Shown piece by piece: positions 1 to 7,642 of a stretch of 64,000 nt of DNA. How positions within the stretch are numbered: position 1 is the stretch's first letter; the number at the start of each line of letters is the position of its first letter. Position numbers and translations under genes: made by a program. Below the pieces are notes generated by a model. It was given only the letters and a program-made list of their open reading frames with translations, searched no databases and was not told the DNA's origin. This stretch comes from Azospirillum humicireducens (lineage in GTDB: Bacteria; Pseudomonadota; Alphaproteobacteria; Azospirillales; Azospirillaceae), in contig NZ_CP015285.1 of NCBI RefSeq assembly GCF_001639105.2, forward strand, positions 124,001 through 188,000, read 5' to 3'.

Positions 1-643
1 CCTTCCAGCCCAGCACCGATTCCTCGATCAGCACCTCGCCGACCGGGCTGGCGCGCAGGCCGCCGCGCACGATGTCCTCGAACTCCGCCCGGTTGTAGGC
101 GATGCCGCCGCCGGTGCCGGCCAGCGTGAAGCTGGGACGGATGATGGCGGGCAGGCCGACCAGCTCGAGAGCCTCCATCGCCTCGTCCAGCGTGCGGACC
201 ATGCGCGACTTCGGCGACTCCAGGCCCAGCTTGTCCATGGCGTCGCGGAAGAGGATGCGGTCCTCGGCCTTGGCGATGACATCGCGCTTGGCGCCGATCA
301 TCTCCACGCCGAGCCGCTCCAGCGTGCCGTCGTCGGACAGCGCCATCGCCGTGTTCAGCGCGGTCTGGCCGCCCATCGTCGGCAGCAGGGCGTCGGGACG
401 CTCCTTCTCCAGGATCTTGGCGACGACGGCCGGGGTGATCGGCTCGATGTAGGTGGCGTCGGCCAGACCGGGGTCGGTCATGATGGTGGCCGGGTTGGAG
501 TTGACGAGGATGACCCGGTAGCCTTCCTCGCGCAGCGCCTTGCACGCCTGGACGCCGGAATAATCGAACTCGCATGCCTGTCCGATGACGATCGGACCCG
601 CGCCGATGATGCAGATGGATTTGATGTCGGTGCGTTTGGGCAT
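1..643 (-). CDS. carB: carbamoyl-phosphate synthase large subunit, N-terminal part (cut by window edge)
   Basis: CarB makes carbamoyl phosphate from bicarbonate, ammonia (from CarA-bound glutamine) and 2 ATP for arginine and pyrimidine synthesis in the cytosol. The visible 214 codons start [10 protein letters not shown] and run through [20 protein letters not shown] (residues 11-30), [16 protein letters not shown], and the first ATP-grasp region ([22 protein letters not shown]). These are near-invariant CarB segments. The full protein is usually about 1070-1090 residues, so about four fifths lie beyond base 1. The start is the ATG at 641-643, the first Met before the conserved block. carA is not visible. 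The gene diverges from the PAS_5 gene to its right across about 260 bp. Confidence 0.97.
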   Translation of the reverse strand, partial: MPKRTDIKSICIIGAGPIVIGQACEFDYSGVQACKALREEGYRVILVNSNPATIMTDPGLADATYIEPITPAVVAKILEKERPDALLPTMGGQTALNTAMALSDDGTLERLGVEMIGAKRDVIAKAEDRILFRDAMDKLGLESPKSRMVRTLDEAMEALELVGLPAIIRPSFTLAGTGGGIAYNRAEFEDIVRGGLRASPVGEVLIEESVLGWK

Positions 644-905
644 GGGTCCGCTTCTCTGAAGTGTGGTCAGCCGAAAACCCCCCGGCGCCGGAGGACCGGA
701 GACGGAGAGCGGGGATGGGCATGTCGTGCAAGGCCCCCTTATAGGGGGTTCGGGGCCGGGGGGGAAGGGGTGGCATGGATGTCACCCTCGCATGACTGAA
801 TCTCGGGCACCGCACCGCCGCCCCATGCGGGTCTTGAACCGGGCGGGAAAGGAACGCATCAATTCCCATTCTCCCGTTTCGCATACCCTTTGGAGATACG
901 CCCCG
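644..905. promoter_or_regulatory. divergent intergenic region carB / PAS_5 gene
   Basis: This 262-bp region must hold the promoters for leftward carB and the rightward PAS_5 gene. It contains a short perfect inverted repeat, CCCCCTTATAGGGGG, near 734-748, inside a G-rich tract, which could act as a hairpin in the carB leader. An open frame enters from the left (GTG/ATG codons from 663), but its composition before 906 does not look like the protein that follows. No sigma-70 hexamer pair could be assigned with confidence. Confidence 0.35.
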
Positions 906-1733
906 ATGAGCCACGCCTTCGCCAAGGACAGCCGCGCCTGCGCCGCCTGCGTCTCGTGGGGCGGGGAGCGCGCGCTGTCGGAGGACAACACGCTGGTGTT
1001 TGTGGCCCGCCATGGGGTGGAGGGCGAATGCCGCACCGCCAGCAGCCAGGACTACCGCCGCATCACCAAGGGCTATCACACCTGCACGGCCTGGGCGCCT
1101 CTGCCGATGCTGAAGAAGCATGGCGGGCGGATCGGGCACACGGCGGCGGGCCAGGCGCATGCACCGGTCACCGCCGCGGCGTCGCGGCCGATGCCGCCGG
1201 TGTCCCAGCCGGTGCCGGCCGCCGCCGCCTTCGCCGACGCGCCGGTCGCCACGCCGGTGCTCGACCTGCCGCCGCCGCCCTGCCGGGCCGACCCCATCGA
1301 CGTGGAGCAGTCGCCGCAGGTCCGCGTGCTCTACACCCATTGGCTCCGGCTGAAGCGCAAGCGCCGCATGCCGCTGGCGGTCGAGATCGACACCGCCCAG
1401 GTGCGCGAGAGCGTGCCGCGCATCGCCCTGATGGAGCCGACCGCCGACGGCAGCGATTTCGTCTATAGATCCTGCGGCCGCGCCCTGCAGCGCCGGCTGG
1501 ACGGGCGGCCGACGACGCGGCGGGTGACGGAGTGCCATCCGGAACAGGCGGCGCGGCGCTGGCTGTCCGACCTGCGCCTTTGCCTGGAGAGCGGCGAGCC
1601 GCGCTGCCTCTTGGTGCGCGACGACCCGATGCTGCCGGGGGCGAAGTTCGTCGAGCTGCTGCTGCCGCTCGCCGATGTCGAGGGCGGTCCGGCGACGCGG
1701 GTGCTGGCCTACCGCCATGTGCCGGGCGGCTGA
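906..1733 (+). CDS. PAS_5-type domain protein with N-terminal Cys cluster
   Basis: 275 residues. The N-terminal 65 residues carry four cysteines (C12, C15, C42, C60; CAAC followed by GEC and HTC), a spacing that could bind a metal. A low-complexity Ala/Pro linker (about 85-135) follows. The C-terminal part (about 140-265) contains THWLRLKRKRRMPLAVEID, IALMEPTADGSDFVYRSCG and LESGEPRCLLVRDD, which resembles the PAS_5 family common in Rhodospirillales (opening W..L+..+..P, then a short sensory PAS fold). No output domain is present. The start at 906 has GGAG eight bases upstream and begins where coding-like sequence begins; the frame stays open back to 663. The small membrane protein downstream starts 11 bp later, so the two are probably cotranscribed. 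Ligand unknown. Confidence 0.7.
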   Translation: MSHAFAKDSRACAACVSWGGERALSEDNTLVFVARHGVEGECRTASSQDYRRITKGYHTCTAWAPLPMLKKHGGRIGHTAAGQAHAPVTAAASRPMPPVSQPVPAAAAFADAPVATPVLDLPPPPCRADPIDVEQSPQVRVLYTHWLRLKRKRRMPLAVEIDTAQVRESVPRIALMEPTADGSDFVYRSCGRALQRRLDGRPTTRRVTECHPEQAARRWLSDLRLCLESGEPRCLLVRDDPMLPGAKFVELLLPLADVEGGPATRVLAYRHVPGG

Positions 1734-1744
1734 GGGGGGCTGCG

Positions 1745-2128
1745 ATGAGCGACGTTCGCAAAGAGGAGCCGAAGAGGGAAGGACCCAAGGAAGGGCCGGG
1801 GCCGGAGATCGTCGGCGTCTGGCCGGCGGCGGTGTGGATCGTCGTCGGCGCCGGGCATTACCTGAACGACCCCGACCATTTCGCCGGCTGGAAGGGCGCG
1901 CTGTATTTCGTGCTGGGCACCGGTCTGGTGGCGCTGGTCGGCGGCATCGCCAGCCTGTCGGCCCGGCGCACCGTCGCCGGCATCCAGGAACGGTTGCTGA
2001 AGGAGGTCCGCCACCGCCGCGATTGGGCGAGCTGGTGGGTGGCGCTGGGTTTGCGCGGGCTGATCGGGCTGGGCGAGGCGGTGCTGGTGACGCTGCTGGC
2101 GCTGTGGGCTGTGGCGATGTTGGGGTGA
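1745..2128 (+). CDS. small membrane protein of unknown function
   Basis: 127 residues. A charged N-terminus (KEEPKREGPKEG) is followed by three hydrophobic segments: about 24-38 (VWPAAVWIVVGAGHYL), about 50-72 (GALYFVLGTGLVALVGGIAS) and the C-terminal 106-126 (GLGEAVLVTLLALWAVAML), with a basic loop (RRTVAGIQERLLKEVRHRRD) between the second and third. This suggests an inner-membrane protein with a cytoplasmic basic loop. It starts 11 bp after the PAS_5 gene. No family was recognised. Confidence 0.65.
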   Translation: MSDVRKEEPKREGPKEGPGPEIVGVWPAAVWIVVGAGHYLNDPDHFAGWKGALYFVLGTGLVALVGGIASLSARRTVAGIQERLLKEVRHRRDWASWWVALGLRGLIGLGEAVLVTLLALWAVAMLG

Positions 2129-2156
2129 GGTGTCGGCTTCGAATGCCCCCACCTAT

Positions 2157-2253
2157 CCTCCCCCGCTGGGCGGGGGAGGGACTGCCGCCGCTCTAATTGA
2201 GTGAGTGTTCTTCTGTAAAAGCGCTTGCTCCCTCCCCCGCCCAGCGGGGGAGG
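2157..2253. repeat. inverted pair of REP-like GC-rich palindromes
   Basis: Two copies of the same hairpin, CCTCCCCCGC with a 3-base loop and GCGGGGGAGG, lie at 2157-2179 and 2231-2253. The loops (TGG and CCA) are complementary, so the copies are inverted relative to each other, about 75 bp apart, like a BIME. They sit between two convergent transcription units (the small membrane protein gene and napC). Related sequences occur at 49954-50098 and 52548-52615. Confidence 0.75.
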
Positions 2254-2301
2254 GTTGGGGAGGGGGCGCTCGCCAGCCGACACCGTTTCCCGTGAAACGC
2301 A

Positions 2302-2334
2302 AACAGCCCCGCTCCTTGCGGAGACGGGGCTGTT
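2302..2334 (-). terminator. rho-independent terminator of the nap operon
   Basis: AACAGCCCCG...CGGGGCTGTT forms a strong stem (loop around CTCCTTGCGGAGA, itself self-complementary). Read leftward it is followed by TTTGCGTTT. It begins 16 bp after the napC stop. Confidence 0.75.
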
Positions 2335-2349
2335 GCAGCAACCAGGCAC

Positions 2350-2967
2350 TCACTTCTGGCTGGTCTTCATGCTCCAGCCCGGCTCGATCCCCTGCATGTC
2401 GGGCAGGTGGTGGGCGATGCCCTTGTGGCAGTCGATGCAGGTGTTCTGGCCGGTGAACAGGTAGGTCTGGTGCATGTTCGCCGCGCGCGGGTTCTGCTTG
2501 GTGATGTCCATCGAATCGGCGCTGTGGCAGTTGCGGCATTCCAGCGAGTTGTTGGACTTCAGGCGGGCCCATTCGTGCTCGGCCAGCTCGCGGCGCTTGT
2601 CCAGGAACTTCTCGCGGGTGTCGATGGTGCCGAAGATCTTGCCCCAGACCTCCTTCGATGCCTGCATCTTGCGGGCGATCTTGTCGGTCCATTCATGCGG
2701 GACGTGGCAGTCGGGGCAGCTGGCGCGCACGCCCGACCGGTTGGTGAAGTGGATGGTCTGCTTCAGCTCCTCATAGGGATTGTCGCGCATCTCGTGGCAG
2801 CTGATGCAGAAGGCCTCCTTGTTGGTCGCCTCCAGCGCGGTGTTGAAGCCGCCCCAGAAGAGGACGCCGGCGATGAAGCCGCCCAGCGTCAGGAAGCCCA
2901 GGCTGAAATGGACGCTGGGGCGGGCGAACAGCCGCCACAGGCACGTCACGGCGGATCGGATCGTCAT
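2350..2967 (-). CDS. napC: tetraheme c-type cytochrome NapC
   Basis: NapC/NirT-family quinol dehydrogenase that passes electrons from membrane quinol to NapB and NapA in the periplasm. 205 residues. It has a single N-terminal membrane anchor (about 20-42, [20 protein letters not shown]) and four heme-binding motifs in order: CISCH, CPDCH, CRNCH, CIDCH. The length matches the family. The start codon lies inside the napB stop (ATGA, 2964-2967), indicating translational coupling; the open frame extends further upstream only through napB out of frame. Last gene of napEDABC. Confidence 0.97.
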   Translation of the reverse strand: MTIRSAVTCLWRLFARPSVHFSLGFLTLGGFIAGVLFWGGFNTALEATNKEAFCISCHEMRDNPYEELKQTIHFTNRSGVRASCPDCHVPHEWTDKIARKMQASKEVWGKIFGTIDTREKFLDKRRELAEHEWARLKSNNSLECRNCHSADSMDITKQNPRAANMHQTYLFTGQNTCIDCHKGIAHHLPDMQGIEPGWSMKTSQK

Positions 2968-3488
2968 TTCTGGCCGCCTTGGGCATGGCCCAGGACCGAG
3001 TCGAAGTCGCGGAAGCTGTTGGGAACGATGGGCTGCGCGTCGGTCTGCTGGACGTGGCACTGGGTGCAGAAGTAGCGGCGCGCCGCCACCGTGCCCAGCG
3101 TCTGGCCGTCACGGTCCTGGAAATGGGTGACCGACAGCATCGGCGCCTGCGAGCCGGCCGTGTTGCGGCGGTCGTGGCAGGTCAGGCACTTGTTGATGTT
3201 CAGGTCGATCTGGTAGTCGCGGATGGCATGCGGGATCAGCGGCGGCTGGTCGGCGTAGTTGCGTACGCGCTTCTGGTCGTCGGTGATCTCGCGGTGGGTC
3301 GCCTCGGCCGGGACATCCAGGGTGATCGGATGGTTGGCGGAGGGGACGACGATCCCCCCCACGGTGCCGGTGGCGCCGGTAGCGGCAACCGGCTTGTCGG
3401 CGGCGACGACCCCGGAGGTGACGCCGATGGTCAGGGCCGGGACGCCGGCCAGCAGGGCCAGCGCGGCGATCAGGAAACGGGTCTTCAT
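2964..3488 (-). CDS. napB: periplasmic diheme cytochrome NapB
   Basis: Small electron-transfer subunit of periplasmic nitrate reductase. 174 residues with an N-terminal signal peptide ([20 protein letters not shown]..., probable cleavage near AAD around residue 30) and two heme c motifs, CLTCH and CTQCH. NITKCLTCH-like context ([12 protein letters not shown]) and [19 protein letters not shown] are typical of NapB. It starts 14 bp after the napA stop and overlaps napC by 4 bp. Confidence 0.97.
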   Translation of the reverse strand: MKTRFLIAALALLAGVPALTIGVTSGVVAADKPVAATGATGTVGGIVVPSANHPITLDVPAEATHREITDDQKRVRNYADQPPLIPHAIRDYQIDLNINKCLTCHDRRNTAGSQAPMLSVTHFQDRDGQTLGTVAARRYFCTQCHVQQTDAQPIVPNSFRDFDSVLGHAQGGQK

Positions 3489-3502
3489 GATGCCGGCACT
3501 CC

Positions 3503-6004
3503 TCAGGCGTTCACGACGGGCGTGATCTTGACCGCGCATTTCTTGAAGTCGGTCTGCTTGCTGATGGGGTCGGTGGCGTCGAGCGTCACCTTGTTGATGA
3601 GGACCGTGTGGTCGAAGAAGGGGACGAAGACCAGGCCGCGCGGCGGCTTGTTGCGTCCGCGCGTCTCGACCCGCACCCGAACCTCGCCGCGCCGCGAGGT
3701 GATGCGCACCTCCTGGCCGCGCCGGACGTTCAGGTCCTTGGCGTCGTCGGGGTGCATGAACACCACGGCATTCGGGAAGGCCTTGCGCAGCTCCGGCACG
3801 CGGAGCGTCATCGATCCGCTGTGCCAGTGCTCGATCACGCGGCCGGTCGACAGCCAGAACGGATAGTCGGCGTCGGGCGCCTCGGCCGGCGGCTCGTAGG
3901 GCAGGGCGAAGACATTGGCCTTGCCGTCCTTGTTGCCGTAGAAGCGCATGCCCTCGCCGGCCTTCACGTAAGGATCGGAGCCCTCGCGGTAGCGCCACTT
4001 GGTTTCCTTGCCGTCCACCACCGGCCAGCGCAGGCCGCGCTCCTGGTGGTAGAGGTCGAAGGGCGCCAGATCGTGGCCATGGCCGCGGCCGAAGGCGGCA
4101 TATTCCTCGAACAAGCCCTTCTGGACATAGAAGCCTGCATCCTTGGCCTCGTGGTTCCCGTAGTTCGGGTCGAGGTCGGACAGCGGGAAGCGGTCGACCT
4201 GACCGTTGCGGAACAGCACGTCGTAGAGGCTCTTGCCGCGGTATTCCGGCTTCTTGTTCAGGAGTTCTTCCGGCCACACCTCCTCGATGCGGAAGCGCTT
4301 GGAGAACTCCATGATCTGCCACAGGTCGGACTTGGCACCGTCCGGCGCGTCGACCAGCTGGCGCCACAGCTGGGTGCGGCGTTCGGCGTTGCCGTAGCCG
4401 CCCTCCTTCTCCACCCACATGGCGGTGGGCAGGATCAGGTCGGCGGCCAGCGCCGTCACGGTGGGATAGGGATCGGAGACGACGACGAAGTTTTCCGGGT
4501 TGCGGTAGCCGGGGAAGGTCTCCTTCGCCGTGTTCGGGGCCGTCTGCATGTTGTTGTTGCACATGACCCAGTAGGCATTGAGCTTGCCGTCCTTGAGCAT
4601 GCGGTCCTGCAGAACGGCGTGGTAGCCGATCTTGTCGGGGATGGTCCCCTCCGGCAGCTTCCAGATCTCCTCGGCGTGTTTGCGGTGCTCGGGGTTGGTC
4701 ACCACCATGTCGGCCGGCAGCCGGTGGGCGAAGGTGCCGACCTCGCGCGCGGTGCCGCAGGCGGACGGCTGGCCGGTCAGCGAGAAGGGACCGTTGCCGG
4801 GCTGGGAGATTTTGCCGGTCAGCAGGTGGATGTTGTAGACGAGGTTGTTGGCCCAGACGCCGCGCACATGCTGGTTGAAGCCCATGGTCCAGAAGGACAC
4901 GACCTTCACCTTCGGGTCGGCATACAGCTCGGCCAGCGCCTCCAGCCGGTTCTTCGGCACGCCCGACAGCTCATGCGCCTTGTCCAGCGTGTAGGGCTCG
5001 ACGAATTTGGCGAACTCGTCGAAGCTGATCGGGTCCGAATCGTTGGCCTTGGCGGCGTTCTTCGCCTTCTGCTCCAGCGCATGCTCGGGACGCAGGCCAT
5101 AGCCGATGTCGTCGCGGCCGCGCTTGAAGTTGCAGTGCTTCTCGACGAACTCCTTGTTCACCCGGCCGGTCTTGATGATGTGGTTGGCGATGTAGTTGAG
5201 GATCGCCAGGTCGGAACCGGGGGTGAAGACCAGGCCGATGTCGGCGAGGTCGAAGCTGCGGTGCTCGAAGGTGGAGAGGACGGCAACCTTGCAGCCGGGA
5301 TGGCTGAGGCGGCGGTCGGTGACGCGCGTCCACAGGATGGGGTGCATCTCCGCCATGTTGGAGCCCCACAGCACGAAGGCGTCGGCCTGCTCCATGTCGT
5401 CGTAGCAGCCCATCGGCTCGTCCATGCCGAAGGTGCGCATGAAGCCGGCCACCGCCGACGCCATGCAGTGGCGGGCGTTCGGATCCAGGTTGTTGGAGCG
5501 CAGGCCTGCCTTCATCAGCTTGGAGGCGGCATAGCCCTCATAGATGGTCCACTGGCCGGAGCCGAACATGCCGACGGCGGTCGGACCCTTCTTCTTCAGG
5601 GTCTCCTTCCACTTCTGCGCCATGATGTCGAAGGCGGCGTCCCAGCCGATCGGCTGGAACTCGCCGTCCTTGTCGTATTTGCCGTCCTTCATGCGCAGCA
5701 GCGGCTGGTTCAGCCGGTCCTCGCCATACATGATCTTGGACAGGAAATAGCCCTTCACGCAGTTCAGGCCGCGGTTCACCTCGGCCTTCACGTCGCCGTG
5801 GGTGGCGACCACGCGGCCGTCCTTGACGCCGACCATCACGCCGCAGCCGGTTCCGCAGAAGCGGCAGGGCGCCTTGGACCAGGTCAGCTTGGCGCCTTCG
5901 CCGGTGAGGATGTTGGCGGCCGATGCGGGCAACGAGAGTCCGGCCGCCGCGGCGGCGGCAGCGGCGGCTTGCGCCTTCAGGTAATCGCGGCGGGACAGGA
6001 ACAT
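3503..6004 (-). CDS. napA: periplasmic nitrate reductase catalytic subunit NapA
   Basis: Molybdenum enzyme reducing nitrate to nitrite in the periplasm. 833 residues. The twin-arginine signal begins SRRDYLKAQ and continues with an Ala-rich hydrophobic stretch to about residue 30. The [4Fe-4S] site is C47-X2-C50-X3-C54 and C82 (CRFCGTGCG...NCVKGYF). The Mo-ligating cysteine is C180 in [12 protein letters not shown] (window: DPNARHC). The C-terminal part holds bis-MGD-binding segments such as [15 protein letters not shown]. The start at 6002-6004 places the Tat motif at the N-terminus; the frame stays open upstream as an artefact. The six-alanine-rich signal region is encoded by a GCN repeat and could be length-variable. 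Confidence 0.98.
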   Translation of the reverse strand: MFLSRRDYLKAQAAAAAAAAAGLSLPASAANILTGEGAKLTWSKAPCRFCGTGCGVMVGVKDGRVVATHGDVKAEVNRGLNCVKGYFLSKIMYGEDRLNQPLLRMKDGKYDKDGEFQPIGWDAAFDIMAQKWKETLKKKGPTAVGMFGSGQWTIYEGYAASKLMKAGLRSNNLDPNARHCMASAVAGFMRTFGMDEPMGCYDDMEQADAFVLWGSNMAEMHPILWTRVTDRRLSHPGCKVAVLSTFEHRSFDLADIGLVFTPGSDLAILNYIANHIIKTGRVNKEFVEKHCNFKRGRDDIGYGLRPEHALEQKAKNAAKANDSDPISFDEFAKFVEPYTLDKAHELSGVPKNRLEALAELYADPKVKVVSFWTMGFNQHVRGVWANNLVYNIHLLTGKISQPGNGPFSLTGQPSACGTAREVGTFAHRLPADMVVTNPEHRKHAEEIWKLPEGTIPDKIGYHAVLQDRMLKDGKLNAYWVMCNNNMQTAPNTAKETFPGYRNPENFVVVSDPYPTVTALAADLILPTAMWVEKEGGYGNAERRTQLWRQLVDAPDGAKSDLWQIMEFSKRFRIEEVWPEELLNKKPEYRGKSLYDVLFRNGQVDRFPLSDLDPNYGNHEAKDAGFYVQKGLFEEYAAFGRGHGHDLAPFDLYHQERGLRWPVVDGKETKWRYREGSDPYVKAGEGMRFYGNKDGKANVFALPYEPPAEAPDADYPFWLSTGRVIEHWHSGSMTLRVPELRKAFPNAVVFMHPDDAKDLNVRRGQEVRITSRRGEVRVRVETRGRNKPPRGLVFVPFFDHTVLINKVTLDATDPISKQTDFKKCAVKITPVVNA

Positions 6005-6078
6005 GGCAGGGACACTCCAGTTTCGGAGGAATTTCGTTCGTGAATGGGCGGATGCGGCGCGCCTGGACGGTGGAGGCG

Positions 6079-6345
6079 TCAGGCTGCGTCGATCGCGTCC
6101 GCGGGTTCGTAATGGTGGTAGACCATGGTCGTGGTGTGCACGCCGGGCACGGCGTTCAGCTGGGCGATGCGGTCCACCACCTCGGCGGCGCTGGCGGTGA
6201 CCAGCGTCACCACGGCCTTGCCGTTCTCCGCCGCGCACCACTCAAGCCCGGCGACGGCGTTCGCCGCCTCGCGCACCGCCTCGGTGCGGTCGGGGCTGTG
6301 CTGGATGACCAGGCTGGAGATGTGGACTTCGGGGGCGCGGGGCAT
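6079..6345 (-). CDS. napD: NapD, Tat-signal-binding chaperone for NapA
   Basis: 88 residues. NapD binds the twin-arginine signal of NapA and delays export until the cofactor is inserted. The sequence matches the family: [30 protein letters not shown], then [36 protein letters not shown] near the C-terminus (ferredoxin-like fold). The start chosen (ATG 6343-6345) gives the usual short N-terminus; upstream in-frame codons overlap the napE region. It lies 23 bp after napE and 74 bp before napA. Confidence 0.93.
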   Translation of the reverse strand: MPRAPEVHISSLVIQHSPDRTEAVREAANAVAGLEWCAAENGKAVVTLVTASAAEVVDRIAQLNAVPGVHTTTMVYHHYEPADAIDAA

Positions 6346-6368
6346 GGCGGTCCTCGGGGGCGGAAGAC

Positions 6369-6563
6369 TCAGTGGGTGAGGAGCTGGTACATCCAGATCG
6401 AGAAGCCGTAGGCCGACACGGTGCCGACGGCGATCAGCGGCCAGACCAGGAAGGCCAGCCACAGGAACATCAGTCCCTCGGCCCGGCGGGTCGGAGCCGG
6501 ATCGGACTCGGTCGCGATCCGATCGGACGGATGGGACAGGACGGGGGAACTGGTGGGCCTCAT
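6369..6563 (-). CDS. napE: NapE, small membrane component of the nap operon
   Basis: 64 residues with a hydrophilic N-terminus and one transmembrane helix (about 32-55, MFLWLAFLVWPLIAVGTVSAYGF) followed by SIWMYQLLTH. The helix-to-C-terminus block is characteristic of NapE. Its function is not established in the family. First gene of the operon. No napF, napG or napH is present. Confidence 0.88.
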   Translation of the reverse strand: MRPTSSPVLSHPSDRIATESDPAPTRRAEGLMFLWLAFLVWPLIAVGTVSAYGFSIWMYQLLTH

Positions 6564-6619
6564 GGCTGCACTCTCGGTCGGTGCGGGAACGGATGATCGG
6601 CCGGTACCAAGGTCTGGTC

Positions 6620-6685
6620 CTTAGGTATCGGTTTTCGGCCCTTAGTATCGATACTTTCGGTCTGAATGGAATTGACCCAGGTCAA
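6620..6685 (-). promoter_or_regulatory. anaerobox (FNR/FixK site) and predicted nap promoter
   Basis: TTGACCCAGGTCAA at 6672-6685 is a perfect TTGA-N6-TCAA palindrome. Its centre (6678.5) is 41.5 bp upstream of about 6637 on the leftward strand, and a -10-like GATACT lies at 6649-6644. This is the geometry of an FNR class II promoter for napE. A 21-bp-spaced direct repeat, CTTAGGTATCG (6620) and CTTAGTATCG (6641), lies between the site and the gene. The transcription start is predicted, not observed. Confidence 0.65.
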
Positions 6686-6820
6686 GCGGGGTCATTCACG
6701 CCTGTGACCGAATGGCGCGGCGGACCCAGCCGTTTTGCACGGGCGCTGTGCTTTGCGCAGGCAATTCGGACAGCCGGGCGCTAAACTGAGGCGGGGCCTT
6801 GATGGAAGGTCCTGTCGAGG

Positions 6821-7564
6821 ATGGGACGGGACATGGATCTGCTGCGCTCCTACTGGTCGCCGGCCGAGTTGGTGACCAACGGTTTGATTTTTCTGCATCT
6901 GCTCGGGGCGTTGGCGGTCGGGATGCTGTTGGGCTACGAGCGCAGCTACAACGGCCGCGCGGCGGGGATGCGGACCTACGGGCTGGTCTGTCTCGCATCC
7001 GCGGCGCTGACGGTGATCAATGCCTATCCCTCCATGTGGTATGGCGGCAGCTGGGGGCACGGCAGCGCCCCCACCGGAGATCCGACGCGGGTGATCCAGG
7101 GCATCGTGACCGGCATCGGTTTCCTCGGCGCCGGGGTGATCATGCGCGAGGGGTTGTCGATCCGCGGCCTGTCCACCGCCGCGTCGATCTGGGCCACATC
7201 GGCCATCGGCATCACCATCGGTCTTGGATTCTACGCGGTTGCGATCGCAGCGGCGATCCTGACCATCCTGGTCATGAGCACCCTTCGTCCGATCGAGCGG
7301 CTGTTGCCCCACCGGTCCGTAATCCATTTGATGCTGGCCTTCGCGCGCGACAAAGCGCCGCCGCCGGAGGAACTGCGGGTTCAGGCCGTCAAACATGGCT
7401 TCGAGGTGATGGACTGGTCCTTTCACCTCTCGAGCGGCAGCGGCAATTTCGAGTGCCAGCTTGTGCTGCTGGGCAAGGGGGAACCCGATCCCATGGAACT
7501 GGTTTCCGCCCTTGTCGCGGAAGATGCCGTGGTGGAGTTCAGGTTGTCACCCTCCCGCATCTGA
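6821..7564 (+). CDS. MgtC/SapB family membrane protein
   Basis: 247 residues. The N-terminal 150 residues hold several transmembrane segments (about 22-40, 55-70, 95-115, 120-150) with the MgtC family block GMLLGYERSYNGRAAGMRTYGLV and GFLGAGVIMREG. The C-terminal 90 residues form a soluble domain (EELRVQAVKHGFEVMDWSFH...). MgtC-like proteins are linked to magnesium limitation and ATP homeostasis in other bacteria, but the transport activity is disputed, so only the family is called. Met at 6821 or 6833 could be the start. It diverges from napE; the anaerobox lies between them. Confidence 0.88.
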   Translation: MGRDMDLLRSYWSPAELVTNGLIFLHLLGALAVGMLLGYERSYNGRAAGMRTYGLVCLASAALTVINAYPSMWYGGSWGHGSAPTGDPTRVIQGIVTGIGFLGAGVIMREGLSIRGLSTAASIWATSAIGITIGLGFYAVAIAAAILTILVMSTLRPIERLLPHRSVIHLMLAFARDKAPPPEELRVQAVKHGFEVMDWSFHLSSGSGNFECQLVLLGKGEPDPMELVSALVAEDAVVEFRLSPSRI

Positions 7565-7642
7565 TTGGGCAGGACGATCGGTTGCATGGACAGCATATGG
7601 TCTTGCCCACGTCCTCAATCTTCCGCTTCATCGCGCCGTAGG

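Noticed and set aside
663..905. Extended N-terminus of the PAS_5 gene
   Set aside because: The frame is open from 663 but the 81 extra residues lack family similarity, and the better SD is before 906.
2964..4562. Long napB-frame ORF extending through napA
   Set aside because: napB begins with a signal peptide at 3488; upstream sequence in this frame lies inside napA and is out-of-frame noise.
3608..6043. An 811-codon rightward open frame inside napA
   Set aside because: Antisense of napA, which has full catalytic motifs on the leftward strand.
6821..7564. mgtC as an FNR target
   Set aside because: The anaerobox lies 142 bp before the mgtC start, and its geometry fits the leftward nap promoter better.
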